Below are positions 34,514 through 45,300 of a stretch of 64,000 bases of DNA, one piece after another (positions within the stretch are counted from its first letter, which is position 1; each line of letters starts with the position of its first letter). The stretch comes from Paramacrobiotus metropolitanus. Lineage: Eukaryota; Tardigrada; Eutardigrada; Parachela; Macrobiotidae. Where the stretch lies: contig NW_026570316.1 of NCBI RefSeq assembly GCF_019649055.1, positions 124,001 to 188,000 of the forward strand, written 5' to 3'. The position numbers and the translations under genes are program-made. The notes beneath the pieces are model-generated. The model saw only the letters and a program-made list of their open reading frames with translations, had not been told where the DNA came from and ran no database searches.

Positions 34514-36807
34514 ATGGGCAGGCGCAAATGTATTGCCTGCCCGAATTTCAAGCCGGCAAGCCAGGCAGCGGCTGAATGCTTGCAGACGTACCACAAATTT
34601 CCTGATGCGAGCACTGACGGTTCGCGGTCTGCACTTTGGATAGCGTTTGCACGACAGGGTCCATCATGGAAGCCAACACGTCATTCTTATTTGTGCTCAG
34701 ATCATTTTCACCAAGATTGCTATGAAACTACGGCGAAAGGGGATACCCGACTTCGATCAACAGCAGTACCGTCGATCTTTCTTGGGCATATCCCGGTGGA
34801 AGAAAATCAGAGCGTCCCCCTTGAAATTAGTCAGAGAAAAGCAGTTGAATCACCAAAATTAGGCGCTACGGAACCGCTGCTTGTGGGGCGCGGCAAGCGG
34901 CAAATGAATTCATCTGGTGAGCTGTCACGTGTTGATAAGAAGAAGAATCTGAACGACAGCATAAGTGAACTGAACGCTAGCTTTGGAGGATTGTCCACGT
35001 GCGAGCCAATTGAAATTGACCTTGAAAATGTTGTGTTTAGCTTTAAAATGCTGGAAAATAATCTGGACTTACTGCGCCTTCCTCCGTTTTGGGTCGCATT
35101 TGTAGTGGAAAGCGAGAATGCTGTTGCTGTTCTTCGTGTTGATCCGGTGACCTTTGAGAACATTTTCACGATTGGAATCCAAAGCACGCTGCATATCACA
35201 CTGCGCATTCGCAACAAGTTGTATACCGGAAACGAGATCACTGTGGCTCAGATTTTCAGCTTTCAAACAGTCGTGGATCTGGCATCAACTTTGGAATCCA
35301 GCAAGTTATGTCCGTCGTACGAAACGAATGCTGGCTGCGAACTAGCTTACCTGGGGAAAAAGTCATGTTGTTTATCATGCAAGGAATACCGGAAGCAGTA
35401 CCTGTCAACTGCGAATTACGTGAAAACCCTGCGAAGTCGCTCCGAGTCCGCATCTAAAACCCAGAACGCACTGAGAGCACGCGTCAGTCGACGGGAATCA
35501 AAAGCATCCCAAGCTGAAAAAGCCCATGGTTTATCCCGATGGCTTCAATCAACAGAGGGTTAACTATGCGGCTGTACTGCTGTCAGCATCAAGCGCACGC
35601 ACATTGCAAATGCTTGAGGATGCCGGGCGTATGAGTAAAACCCTCTGCACGCGGCGGTATTGCGAGTTTTTTAATGGTTGCATCGATCACATGAACTCAT
35701 CTTTGGCCGATCCCCACCCTGGGCGCACTCCCATTCGCTTCGAAAATGATGTACTTGACAAGATCCAAGCGGACATTGATCGATTGGTGCGTTGGAAGGA
35801 AACTGTTCACCAGAAAGACAGGCTCTGCAATCGTACAATTAACCACCTCGTTGTGACCCTGGATAGCATAAAGAGGCTTTCTACCGAACTGCTCGCTGAA
35901 GGCCTGCTTTACGTTCAAACGAAGAATTTAAACAACGATATGCACGAGGTAATACTCTACCCTACTAGGCAAACATTTTATAGCTTTTCCATGATTATTT
36001 GTTTTCTAGAGGTACTTCGCACGGTGTCGACAACTGGGAGGATCCTGTATCAACCCAACAGTTGAGAACATGCTGGTTATTTTTCGAATTCTGTCGTTTC
36101 ATAATATCCAGAAAGCTTGCGAGCATCTGAAAACGAACATCGAGCAAATTGACGATGAGAATGTTATTGGTTCAATGAACATTTTCGACTTGTCCGAAGA
36201 GTACTCGAAAAAGCTCGATGCGGCTAAGACCCTGGCGCTGCTGTCACAATCAGATCCAGTTATACCAGAACTAGAACCTTTACCGGAAGGGTTCCAGCTG
36301 GATAACATTGTCAAAAATGCCGTTTATTATTTGAGCGGATTCACAAATAAAAGAAAAGAGCTGGAGGCCGAAGTGTGTGATTCTTGTCGGTTGGAGTTAT
36401 TTTGGTTAGATTCTTCGAAAGGGACTCCTGATTTTGCCCAACTGACAGAAATGAAAGACGACGGAGGTTTGAACTTTGTTGGGGGTGTCTTTTATGACAT
36501 GATGTGCAGTCTTGAGCGGATATTCCAGAAACAGATTGACGAAGTCCTTTACCTTTCTCCGCGCCAATCACTTCTTGCTTTCGCTGAAAAATACGCCATG
36601 GAGAATTTTGTTACCAGAAAATGTAATTTACTGTCCCCATGCCTTGCTGATTGCTCTTGGACCGAAATTTTTCATAAAAGTGCAACTTATTATTTCCAAA
36701 TACGGATTCATTTCTATGTCAAGTTGATGAACGATAAGGTTGGCAAAAAATGGTCAAAAAGTGACGATTCTAAGAAGCGAAAGTTGAAAATTCTCAACGG
36801 TGATTGA
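34514..36807 (+). CDS. THAP-domain P-element-type transposase, frame-disrupted
   Basis: From ATG 34514 (preceded by a TTATTGCAG acceptor) a THAP C2CH finger is visible: MGRRKCIAC.., W at WIAFARQG, then YLCSDHFHQDCY. A middle domain and a coiled coil (..RARVSRRESKASQAEKA) follow. At about 35520-35560 the reading frame moves by one into YPDGFNQQRVNYAAVLLSAS, similar to the start of the transposase core. A 61 nt intron (35949-36009) joins NLNNDMHE to RYFARCRQLGGSCINPTVEN, a P-element C-terminal hallmark. The end has a KNAVYYLSGF..C..C region and stops at 36807. Only about 130 residues separate the core start from NNDMHE, so most of the RNase H-like catalytic core and its insertion domain seem absent. 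The enzyme is probably inactive, or a shortened derivative. Confidence 0.65.
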
Positions 36808-36969
36808 ATAATGTTGTGCAAGCGTTTACAATGTTTTGGATTGCTATTTTTTGGTTTTAAATTTTAATCGAAATTGCTAATAAAATTGTCAGACATGATA
36901 CGGAAAGTTGCGTGTGTGAAGTGCGTTCCGTAAAGTGTACGCAACGTAGCGTATGCAGCAGCGTATCGT

Positions 36970-37058
36970 CGCCCCGATCACCGCGTCAAATGCCAGTTAC
37001 GCTTGATTTTCAGTAAATTCGATTTTCCCTCGACACTGCTTAAATAAGATTCACTTTG
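36970..37058. repeat. Right TIR of the P-like element
   Basis: The inverse of 32490-32578. It is followed by ACTGTAT. Confidence 0.85.
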
Positions 37059-37089
37059 ACTGTATAGTGTTATTGGTGTATAAGATTTC

Positions 37090-37195
37090 GAAGTGGTTAT
37101 TTTGCCGCAGTGTTTGTGGCTAAATAGCAAGTTGGCTATTTTGCCGCACTATGGTGGGCGAAATAGCTATTTGGCTATTTTACCGCACCATTATT
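37090..37195. repeat. Palindromic GCGGCAAAATAGCC-type repeats, left flank
   Basis: Contains TTGGCTATTTTGCCGCACTA and GGTGGGCGAAATAGCTATTT, with internal dyads (AATAGC..GGCTATT). The complement of this block recurs at about 41590-41800. The two blocks therefore bound the interval in inverted orientation. Confidence 0.6.
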
Positions 37196-37841
37196 GCAGC
37201 CTTTGTCGCCGCGCACTTTCAATGAGATCTGTACGGTAAAGTGCCGGAAGTTCTGTGAAAACAGCGTTACTTACTTCAAACAGAATCTTACAGAGCGTTA
37301 CAGAGCAACGAGACAATCCAACACAAAATGTGTCACTGTTAACGGAGGCTATGTATGAGAGGCTTCGCCTTCGCCTGTGCCTTTTAAGCGGTGCGCATTC
37401 GCTTTCGCCTTCCAAAAGATGCACCTTTCATTGGTCTTCTTATGTAATTCTTACGTTTCTTGGGTTTTATTCCAATTTCCGAGGGAATACTGTTAGGTTT
37501 TCTTATGTCTTGGCCTTTGACTACAGTACATATATACGAGCACAGTACATACTGTCAAAATTATTGTGTGCCATTGAGATTCTTGCATGCGGTGTATCAT
37601 GTAACTGTAAGAGCACAGACAGATCTTCCCTCATGAGAAAACATTAAGCGTTCCGCTCCAGCAGATGCATGGAATCTTCAGAGAATAGTCCTGTCTATTC
37701 CGAACTGTTCGTCAAAGTCAGAGCTGTGCTGGCTTAGCGAAACATTCCAGTCTGCACATTAACAAAGTGAAGAAGAAACGGCATTCTGTGAAAAAATTAT
37801 ATGCACCCATATCGGCAAACAACACTCCATTGTCATGTCGG

Positions 37842-38004
37842 CACAGCCGGGAACAGAACACAGCCGGGAACAGAACACAGCCGGGAACAGAACACAGCCG
37901 GAAACAGAACACAGCCGGGAACAGAACACAGCCGGGAATAGAACACAGCCGGGAACAGAACACAGCCGGGAACAGAACACAGCCGGGAATGGCACAGCCG
38001 GGAC
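37842..38004. repeat. 17 bp minisatellite, about 9.6 copies
   Basis: The unit CACAGCCGGGAACAGAA is repeated head to tail with few changes (GGAAACAG, GGAATAG, GGAATGG variants). Since 17 is not a multiple of three and the unit lacks stops in several frames, it creates spurious open frames on both strands. Confidence 0.9.
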
Positions 38005-38229
38005 GGCCAAGAATCGCCGCTCTGAGGGGTAGTCCAGCGTTCTAGCGACGGCGCCAATCCTGGTACCAGCAGCGTTGGTACGGGTTCTGGTTTCAGTCGC
38101 CGGCCGCGAATCCACACATTGCCGCCGCATGCAGCGCTAACAGGTGATCGTTCAGGTTTGCGTCCGTCGGGCCTGGCCGATTCGTCCCCCCTAGGTTTCA
38201 GAAGTTCTAGCCGGCTACATTCCAGCCCC

Positions 38230-40340
38230 TTGGTCAGTTAAGTTCTTGCCGAACTAACCTTCGCCAAAACTGCCGCGGCCCCTACCTCGCGGCTGGCTGA
38301 AATTCCCTCCATAGCAGGGCTTCTGTCATAATTCCAGCCGTATCCTCGAGTGCTTCTACCATAACTGCTTGCCCCCCGGCGGGCTCGGTTGGAACTGTCC
38401 GTCCTGTGGCGGAGATGCAGATGCAGGGCCGAAAAGTGTCCAGTTTACGGTAAATGCATGTCCGGGCGACGCGAATCTTTATGTCGCCTGCACAGCCAGC
38501 ACGAACATCACTTTTCCGGTTGGCAAATCGAGCAGTAAACTTGGCCATCCAGACAACTTACGGCCAACCGTCCTTCTGCTCTTCTGACTTCGGTTCCTAG
38601 TACTAGTCCGCCACATGGCCGTTAGAGCCCGCTCACGTACGACCATGAACTCAGCGATTACTGCGCTAACGGCTAATTCGTGTCTTTTGTATATGCAGCA
38701 AAGCTGGTATACCCATCCGTCCTGCTTTAGCATATCGCCGTCGAACTTGACGCGAGGTCCGTCATCCGGCTGGCCGATATCAGCGCTCGCTCGAGATTAT
38801 TCGATTTGCTAACGTTGTGTCGACTCCGACCGAAATCGACCCGGCTTCTCGGTTTCTCTTTCCGGTCGTGTCGTTGGTCTCGGTCAGCACTGCCCTGGTC
38901 ATCCCGTCGACCAGGGCTCTTCGCGTCCCGGCGATTCTCGCCGAGACAGCTGCCCGGCAAGATGCAATACTGAAGCATTAAAATTGGACAGCTGGTCGGC
39001 AAGATTTATCAGCAGGCCGTATTGCACACGGGCTTAGTGCAGCATGGACAGCAACCCGTCTTAGTCGGAGAGCAGCCTCGCCCGGCACATCTGCCAGCTG
39101 TCGGATAACCATGGCCAGCCGTCGTCACACGACAATCGTAGGATGAACCCTGCCGACCAGAACAGACGGTACGGCAGCCTACGCTGGCGCAAACACGACA
39201 TCGGACTCAGAACCAACATCAACGAAACCTGTCGGAAAGTGACAGCCGGACAAGGGCGGCACAACTACAATGGCCGACATCGAGGATGATCCTTGCCGCC
39301 GACATAATTGGTCCGGCCTCGGCGAGACGCTAGATATACGGCGCCGGAGCAATTGACGCAAGAAGAGTCGCGGTACTGACGCGACCGACCGGGTTCGGCA
39401 GCAAGCCACTGGAAAATCCGGGAGGCGCCGTGCCAGGCTAAAATCGAAAGTTCATCCTGTCGGATGTGCCGCAATCGTCCACCACGTCGATCAGGTTCCT
39501 CGTGTCAGCCTGTTCCTTCCAACGGTTAGCTGCATTGCTCAGGATGAGTTCGTGCAGCTGCGGCGTTCAATCTTGAAGCCTCCTATCTGTTCCGGTCTGC
39601 CTCGACTGTTCTTCCGGCTTCGGTGGGTTTGTCCGTCTCGCCGCATCGGTAGTCCGCGGTGCCGTGCCGTTTAATCCCACCGAACCAAGGGGCCGCGGGG
39701 TAGCGCTCCGCGGCGCCGGGCAGTTGTTAGATTCGTCTTCAAGCCGACTACTCGTTTCTTAAGCTGTTCCGTCCGGTGTATCGCTGTTCTCAGTTCCTGT
39801 TCTAGGTTAACGCATTTCAAAAACACATCCATCTGCGCCTTCGGAGCTTTGACGGTTCATGCGATGAACTCGGTTGATTCGACCAGAGATTATTTGAGCT
39901 TTTCTTCGTACGCGTCCCTTCTTTTGTTGCCGTCCGATGCTGTCGCTGTAGCATCTCTATCGCTTCAGTTATTTTGCTGCACTCCTGCCTAAGGTAGACG
40001 CTCTCGGTTGCGAAAGTGTCCATCTGTTTTTGAAGTCGGTCGGTGGCTTCTGCCATGTCCATATTCTCCGTTTTAAGAAAGGTAATAGTCGCCTCCTTTT
40101 TCGCCAAGGTTGCCTTCTTCCGGTCGATCTTGTTCCGGGCGGCTGCTAACTAGATGGGCCGATTGTCCGCTTATCGTGCCATCGGTGATCTGGTCCGGCG
40201 GCCTGCTAAGTTTCTGGAACTGCTGTTCTTCCGGCGTCTGAAATACCGGTTCGTTCGGGTCGGGTCGAGTTCTGTCCGCCTTCGGTGGAGATTCCGGGCT
40301 GCCGTCTACTAGAGACACTGGAACAATTCCGGCGAACAGT
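38230..40340 (-). pseudogene. Decayed Ty3/Gypsy-like gag relic in a GC-rich block
   Basis: GC content rises sharply between about 38.0 and 40.75 kb. On the minus strand, frame-shifting fragments resemble a Gag. They start with a Pro/Glu-rich N-part (SPESPPKADRTRPDPNEPVF) and a coiled coil (TEATDR-like, then QKQMDTFATESVYLRQECSK). Next comes a LILSNAANRWKEQADTRNLI segment like the L..L.G.A..W core of retrotransposon gag, then an Arg/Asp/Ser-rich linker. DGWVYQLCCIYKRHEL may match the zinc-knuckle region, and the 3' end is Gly/Tyr/Arg-rich. Frames are broken many times and no polymerase was found. Assignment is by pattern only. Confidence 0.4.
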
Positions 40341-40687
40341 GTCGGCCGGCGACGGAATGGTTTACCCGCTCGTCAAGCGGTCGACTGAGCTCTCCGTCGA
40401 ACTCTGCCGAGTAACCGTTGGTGTAAGCTGATCCGCTTCATCTGGGCCGGGTGATCTGGTGGCCGTGCCGGGTTACGATCCACCCTCTGCGGTTTCCGCT
40501 ACCCGTTCTCCGGATTGTGCGTTCACCGGCTCGGTTGGGTCCGCAGTGCTTACCGTGACGCCGGGTTGCCGAGCGGGCGTGTGTGATGCTCGCCCTTCTT
40601 CAGCGGGCTGTCCATGCGTGTCCGGAGGGTGTTCCGTCCGTTTTGTTAAGTGCGGTCCGAATGAAGTGTCAGCTGACTACAGACGTG

Positions 40688-40747
40688 TGTAACCGTCCAA
40701 AACGACCAACGGCTGTCTTAGACGACCGGTCCTTTTGGACGGTTACA
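40688..40747. repeat. 60 bp hairpin with arms of about 18 bp
   Basis: TGTAACCGTCCAAAACGACC pairs with GGTCCTTTTGGACGGTTACA across a loop of about 20 bases. It lies at the right border of the GC-rich block. Confidence 0.6.
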
Positions 40748-41019
40748 GACGCGCACTATGTAAATGTCACAATGAATGACTAATACAGTATCTGTCTGGT
40801 GTCAGTTCGTTATGGCGCACAAAATTCTTTTATTAGAATCTCGGATATAAAAAAAACATTTTTTACCTTTGCCTAAATTTTAAATAACACCAACATTACT
40901 TTCCAGTCTAAAGGAATCGACCTTTGATCGTAGGTGCACCTGAAGCGAAGGCGACAATGGCTCTTGTCTCGTCCATGCTTACGTAACTTGCGGTATAACC
41001 CAAAATATTTTTCAATATG

Positions 41020-41568
41020 GCTGCGTGCACGGGTAAACACGGGCGTTGGATGCGGGCACGGGTGATTTCATTTGTTTCAGAATTATTATATTTTAAAGTT
41101 GGAAGAAGATTATAACCTGGATGGAGGGCATAAAATCGAAGTGAGAGGTGCCAAAAGCAGCGGGAAATGGAATGCGATAGCCGTGGCTACCGCGTTCGTT
41201 TTCAAGATGGATCCTGGAACGGCCGTTTTTGAAGTGGATCCGTTGCGAACTCACCTGGCAGCCGCTTATGAAAGCATGCAACTGACACCATTACCATCTG
41301 CATGAAGCCGCGCCGAAAAAACTCTGAGCCACAAAACAGAAATATTTGTAACTATTTCTAGATTATGGCACATAAAAACATATGTCAGAAAACCGGTAGA
41401 AAAACCTGCTATGACTGACTAAAACGTGGGAAACCACAAGATGTTATTACGACAGAAATTCGGATAACATAAAAACAGAATTTAATCAGCCAATACGTTA
41501 ACGTAAAAAAACGCAAAATTAAAATGCCGTGCACACAGACAACACCCGTGTTTCCCCGTGCACGCAGC
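41020..41568. mobile_element. Small TIR element (549 bp) carrying a candidate exon
   Basis: GCTGCGTGCACGGGTAAACA.. at 41020-41048 and the inverted GCTGCGTGCACGGGGAAACA.. at 41540-41568 are 29 bp terminal repeats with two or so mismatches. No clear target duplication was recognised. Inside lies an open, splice-bounded segment (41081-41305). Confidence 0.6.
41081..41305 (+). CDS. Candidate terminal exon captured in a TIR element
   Basis: A TTTGTTTCAG acceptor (41071-41080) is followed by an open frame to TGA: NYYILKLEEDYNLDGGHKIE.., WNAIAVATAFVFKMDPG.., ending LTPLPSA. Amino-acid composition and length look like real coding sequence. There is no ATG and no upstream exon nearby, and it sits between transposon TIRs, so a captured gene fragment is the simplest reading. 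The family is not recognised. Confidence 0.35.
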   Translation, partial: NYYILKLEEDYNLDGGHKIEVRGAKSSGKWNAIAVATAFVFKMDPGTAVFEVDPLRTHLAAAYESMQLTPLPSA

Positions 41569-41589
41569 AACTACCTTATAATTATCCTG

Positions 41590-41800
41590 TTCCCGTCCGT
41601 AGTGCGGCAAAATAGCCAACGAGCTGTTTTAACGCAGTGTGCGGTAAAATAGCTAACAAGCTATTTCGCCCACCATAGTGCGGCAAAATAGCCAACTGGC
41701 TATTCCGGCGCAGTGTGCGGCAAAATAGCCCTGGCAAAATAGCCTGAGGGCTATTTTGACCCCTATTGTTATACTGCGGCAAAATAGCCATAGCCATAAA
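41590..41800. repeat. Palindromic GCGGCAAAATAGCC-type repeats, right flank
   Basis: Four to five units of TGCGGCAAAATAGCCAAC-like sequence with GCTATTTCGCCCACCATAGT. It is inverted relative to 37090-37195. Confidence 0.65.
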
Positions 41801-42272
41801 ATTTTGTTGTACGTTTTTCTTGATCAAGGGTAGGAGCTACTGCTAGTGGCTGAAAGCGTTGCCCGTTATAAGACCCTTACAAAGGAGATGATACATTGGT
41901 ACCAGTCTCATTTTGTCGAATGTAATCACAATCGTGAAGATCACTCAAGCGTGAATCTGTTTACATTTTTGCCTAGCGTGTGTCATCGATTTACAAGCGT
42001 TTTTGTTGTTGTGCTGCCCCGTGGGTGCCGAGCCTGTTGTACGAACGGCCGGGACTGCATCAGGCTGGCTGAATGGCATCTGTCAGCCTATATGTACTGT
42101 AGTCCCGTGGATGAAGGCAAAGAGCTTCAGTGCTTCACATGGCATCGATGAGCACTGAGTACGCTCGTCTTGAAGCGCACATTTGAAGCCCAAGGACAAA
42201 CATCCTCGGATTCGTCCGTTGGTGTAGACGTAACCAGCCACGAGCGCATCCCCAACCGGGCCAACCCGTTAC

Positions 42273-42349
42273 ACCTCATCCAGCGTCTAACCCGTTACAC
42301 CTCATCCAGCGTCTAACCCGTTACACCTCATCCAGCGTCTCCTCTGCGA
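42273..42349. repeat. 26 bp tandem triplication
   Basis: The unit TAACCCGTTACACCTCATCC followed by AGCGTC is repeated about three times. The intact paralog has one copy. Confidence 0.85.
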
Positions 42350-43804
42350 CTCGGGCCTGGTGCAGTGCGACGCCTACTTCTCCTTCAGCTTGACCATCAC
42401 CATCCTAGTCTGCGCCCACTTCCTGGGCGTCTACGACATCCTCCTCTTCGAGTCCTCCTTCCCCTCCGACTTCTCCTGGCCCCCGCACGTCTTCGACGAC
42501 GCCTCCTTCGAGACGTACCAGCGTAACGCCGACGGTCGCAAAATCGACTACCCCGAGTTCTCATCCAGCCTGACCAGCTCCTTCGAAGAGTGGAAGCTGA
42601 ACGCGGCCTTCTGGCGGCTGGAGAACGCCAACGACTACTCGGACCGGCCGGCCTTCGCGCCGGGGATGATGAGCATGGTCGGGCAGATCCCGGTGATCAA
42701 GACGCACATCAAGTACCTCCAGGCCATCACCAACCCTGTGGATCTCCCCCCGCCCGTCGCCTGCACCACCACGGAGGACGCGGCCAAGAGTCTGGGCCTG
42801 CTAATCGTCGTCAAGTCGGCGCTGGCGCATTTTGAGCGACGCGCCGCGATTCGAAGGACCTACGCCGCCGCAGTGCACCGTCGCGATGCGCAGCGGGATT
42901 TCGAGGTGCTGTTTGTGCTGGGAGTGGCCGGGGGGAACGGGGTGTCGGGCAGTGGGGAGTTCTCGTGGGATCTGCAGGAGCGGGTGGTGCGCGAGCAGGC
43001 GGAGTTCGGGGATTTGGTGCAGATGCGCTTTGTGGATACGTATTTTAATAACACGGCCAAGACGGTGGCGGGAATTCACTATGTGGTGGATAATTGTCCG
43101 GTGTTGGATCCGCGACATGGGTTCTTGTTTCTGACGGATGATGATATGCTGGTGAATGTGGAGAATCTGGAAAAGTTGATTGAAACCGTGAAGGTTCAGC
43201 GTGAAGCGGAAGGAAGTGAGTTTTTTTTTAATAATTATTGCAAATCGGTATATGAACAATCTTTTCGTCTCCGTTTTTCAGAAAATAAATTCGATTGTAC
43301 AATACGTTTTTAAAGAATTTTTTTCATATTTTTTTATAGAAAGGGTACATGAATAATTTGTTAAAATTCTTATCATTTTAAAAGTTTGTCTCAGAGTCTG
43401 AAACCACTGAATAAATAGAAAAGGAGGACAAATAAATAGAAATTTTAAATAAATGATTCATAGGAATATGTTCAGATTGCGGGCGTAGATTTTCACTGCT
43501 TAAACTGTTTATCAATCTGAAGACCTGTAAATTTTGCGCCCAGTAGAATTTTTTAATAGTGTGGAAAAGCAATTCTAGAGCTCGATAGTTTATTTGCACC
43601 ATGTAAAATAATTGGAAATTTCTGATTTTTGTTGTATCTGTAGTTAAAGATGTTTATTTGGGTTACAAATTCCCGGGTTCCAAGCCGAAACGTTGGCGGC
43701 TATCCAAGTGGTACGTGTCGACCAACGAATACCCTTTCTCCTGGTATCCTCCCTACATCACCGCCGCGGCCGTCCTCCTGTCCAAAGACACGGTAGAGAA
43801 ATTC

Positions 43805-44447
43805 AAAAAACACAGCCGGTACTTTGCGATTGCTTTATGCGGCTAGTTGTTTCGAAAACGGCTCGGTTTACATGTTCAGCAATGCATTAATCAGGTGACA
43901 GACAGAACATTTTGTGCAAAGTACGGTAATTCATTCACGCAGAGTTACAATGGAGGCTATAACACTGCAACAGACAGATCGTATGCAGCAGCTCGCAAAC
44001 GCGAGCGCCAGCTTTATTTTAACGCGCAATGGCGCTAACCGGCTCGGGCAGAGCAAGACGTTCAACAGAACCAGACTAAGAGAATTCTAAACAGGTAGAC
44101 AGCAAGCACATCTCTAGGGAAGGCGCCAATCCTCTGCTTCGACTGATCTCCTGTCTCCTTCCATTTGGCACGATTGGTACTGCGGACATCACAGGCCTTT
44201 CAGTCCGCCGTTACTGAGTAGCCAGGGTGGTATTGTGATCCTCCATCTCCCGTGCCCGTCTCCGTGGTGGTATTGCTGCCTCAGCCAAGCACTTCGCACA
44301 CAGGCCTTGCGGGCCGTGCACTCGCAGCCTGAACTCAGAGTGGTCACCCATCTAAGTCCAAACCGCGCTCGATGTAGACTATCTTTCAAAACCCGAAGGT
44401 TTATCCATCTAGCCACAACGAGTGTGCTTGCCACAACGAGTGTGCTA
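43805..44447 (-). mobile_element. 643 bp insertion, SINE-like, in the glycosyltransferase pseudogene
   Basis: The borders are defined by comparison with the intact copy (..GAGAAATTC|TAC|TATGCTTC..). On the minus strand the right end reads TGGCTAGATGG (A-box-like), GGGTTTTGAAAG (weak B-box-like), then CTTAGATGGGTGACCACTC, similar in style to tRNA/5S-derived SINE heads. GCCACAACGAGTGTGCT is duplicated at the right edge. No clean target duplication and no transposase are present. SINE identity is tentative; the insertion itself is certain. Confidence 0.6.
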
Positions 44448-45300
44448 ACTATGCTTCACACTTTGTCCCGTTATTCCGCTTCGACGACATCTACCTGTCC
44501 ATCCTGGCGCACATGATGGCCGTGGAGAGTCAGCATTACGGGGATGCATTTCATTTTGATCATCTGCCGTTCGATGAGAAGACGTACAAGTTCTACCGGG
44601 ACACCGTGGTCGCGGTGCACGGCTACCATGATCCGGAATTGTTAGAGAGGACGTATGACAAGTTGAAGAAGCTGATGGGACGTGCTTGATGGATTTGTAT
44701 CAGTATTATTCGTCTTTTCAATCTAGTCGCGGGATTTTCAATGTGAATAATGTACAATACTACTGCACGGGTGTTTTTATTTATTTACATGTTGTCAGAT
44801 AAAAATGCGTTGCATTCGGTGAATTCTCTTGACGAGCGCAGCTGAGTTAATGATGGTTTTTCCAATAATTTTGTTTATTTTTTAAAAATTAGCAGTCGTT
44901 ACAGGAAGGATATCTGAACATTTATATGTGGTGATATTTGAATATAAAATAAATTATATTTGCGAAAATAAAAGTCCTGAAACGGATTTTATTTCCCTTT
45001 AAATAAGCTCATTTGCCGGTGCCAGCAACTGGCAACGATCGCATTTTTTTTACGGCAGAGCATCTTCCACAGTTCAACCTTATAAAACAGCAAACGCCCC
45101 ATCCATAGTTAAAACAATAAAACGCAGCTTTCTGTACATTAGTACATACAAAACCATTTGTTTAAACAGGCAGCCATCGAACTACGAAAATCGATACTAT
45201 TTTCCGATCGGCAGGAGCGCTTCTCCGCTTTCCAGGTCGTGAGTGCCGTGCGTGATTGCAGTATCAGTCATTCACCTTGGGAAAAATCCCAGAATTAAAA

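Larger units (their letters stand above)
32483..37065 (+). mobile_element. P-superfamily DNA transposon (4569 bp) with 7 bp target duplication
   Basis: Perfect or near-perfect terminal inverted repeats of 89 bp lie at 32490-32578 and 36970-37058, beginning CAAAGTGAATCTTATTTAAG. They are flanked by ACTGTAT at 32483-32489 and 37059-37065. The related locus at 13355-13361 still has a single ACTGTAT, the pre-insertion site. The interior carries two plus-strand genes: a coiled-coil ORF of unknown role and a THAP-type transposase. The identical TIRs suggest a fairly recent insertion. Confidence 0.85.
42230..44689 (+). pseudogene. GT31 glycosyltransferase, broken duplicate copy
   Basis: Almost identical to the gene at 13.7-15.5 kb but disabled in at least three ways. 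The start codon context CACGATGCGCATC reads CACGAGCGCATC, losing the ATG. A 26 bp unit just after it is present three times (about 42273-42349), adding 52 bp and shifting the frame. The second coding exon (43644 onward) is interrupted after 43804 by a 643 bp insertion before resuming at 44448 and running to the old stop at 44687-44689. The body of exon 1 (42352-43215) is open and keeps the TDDDMLVN motif. Splice sites GTGAGT (43216) and TATCTGTAG (43643) are preserved. The clean interior suggests recent death. A truncated product from an internal Met at 42360 is possible but would lack the membrane anchor and the second exon. Confidence 0.85.
32085..45300. repeat. Segmental duplication, copy B, split by transposons
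   Basis: 32085-32440 and 41893-45300 together correspond to copy A at 12893-16165. Between them lie a P-superfamily element (32490-37058), a repeat-bounded composite region (37090-41800) and a small TIR element. Outside the insertions the order and orientation match copy A. Confidence 0.75.

Noticed and set aside
37842-38004. Possible CRISPR-like array
   Set aside because: Units are contiguous 17 bp repeats with no spacers, in a eukaryotic context.
37718-38130. Overlapping open frames on both strands rich in Cys/Pro/Val or Gln/Thr/Gly
   Set aside because: They are produced by the 17 bp minisatellite, which lacks stops in several frames.
41072-41280. Stand-alone small gene starting at 41072
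   Set aside because: There is no ATG; the open frame begins at a splice acceptor, so it is listed only as a candidate exon.
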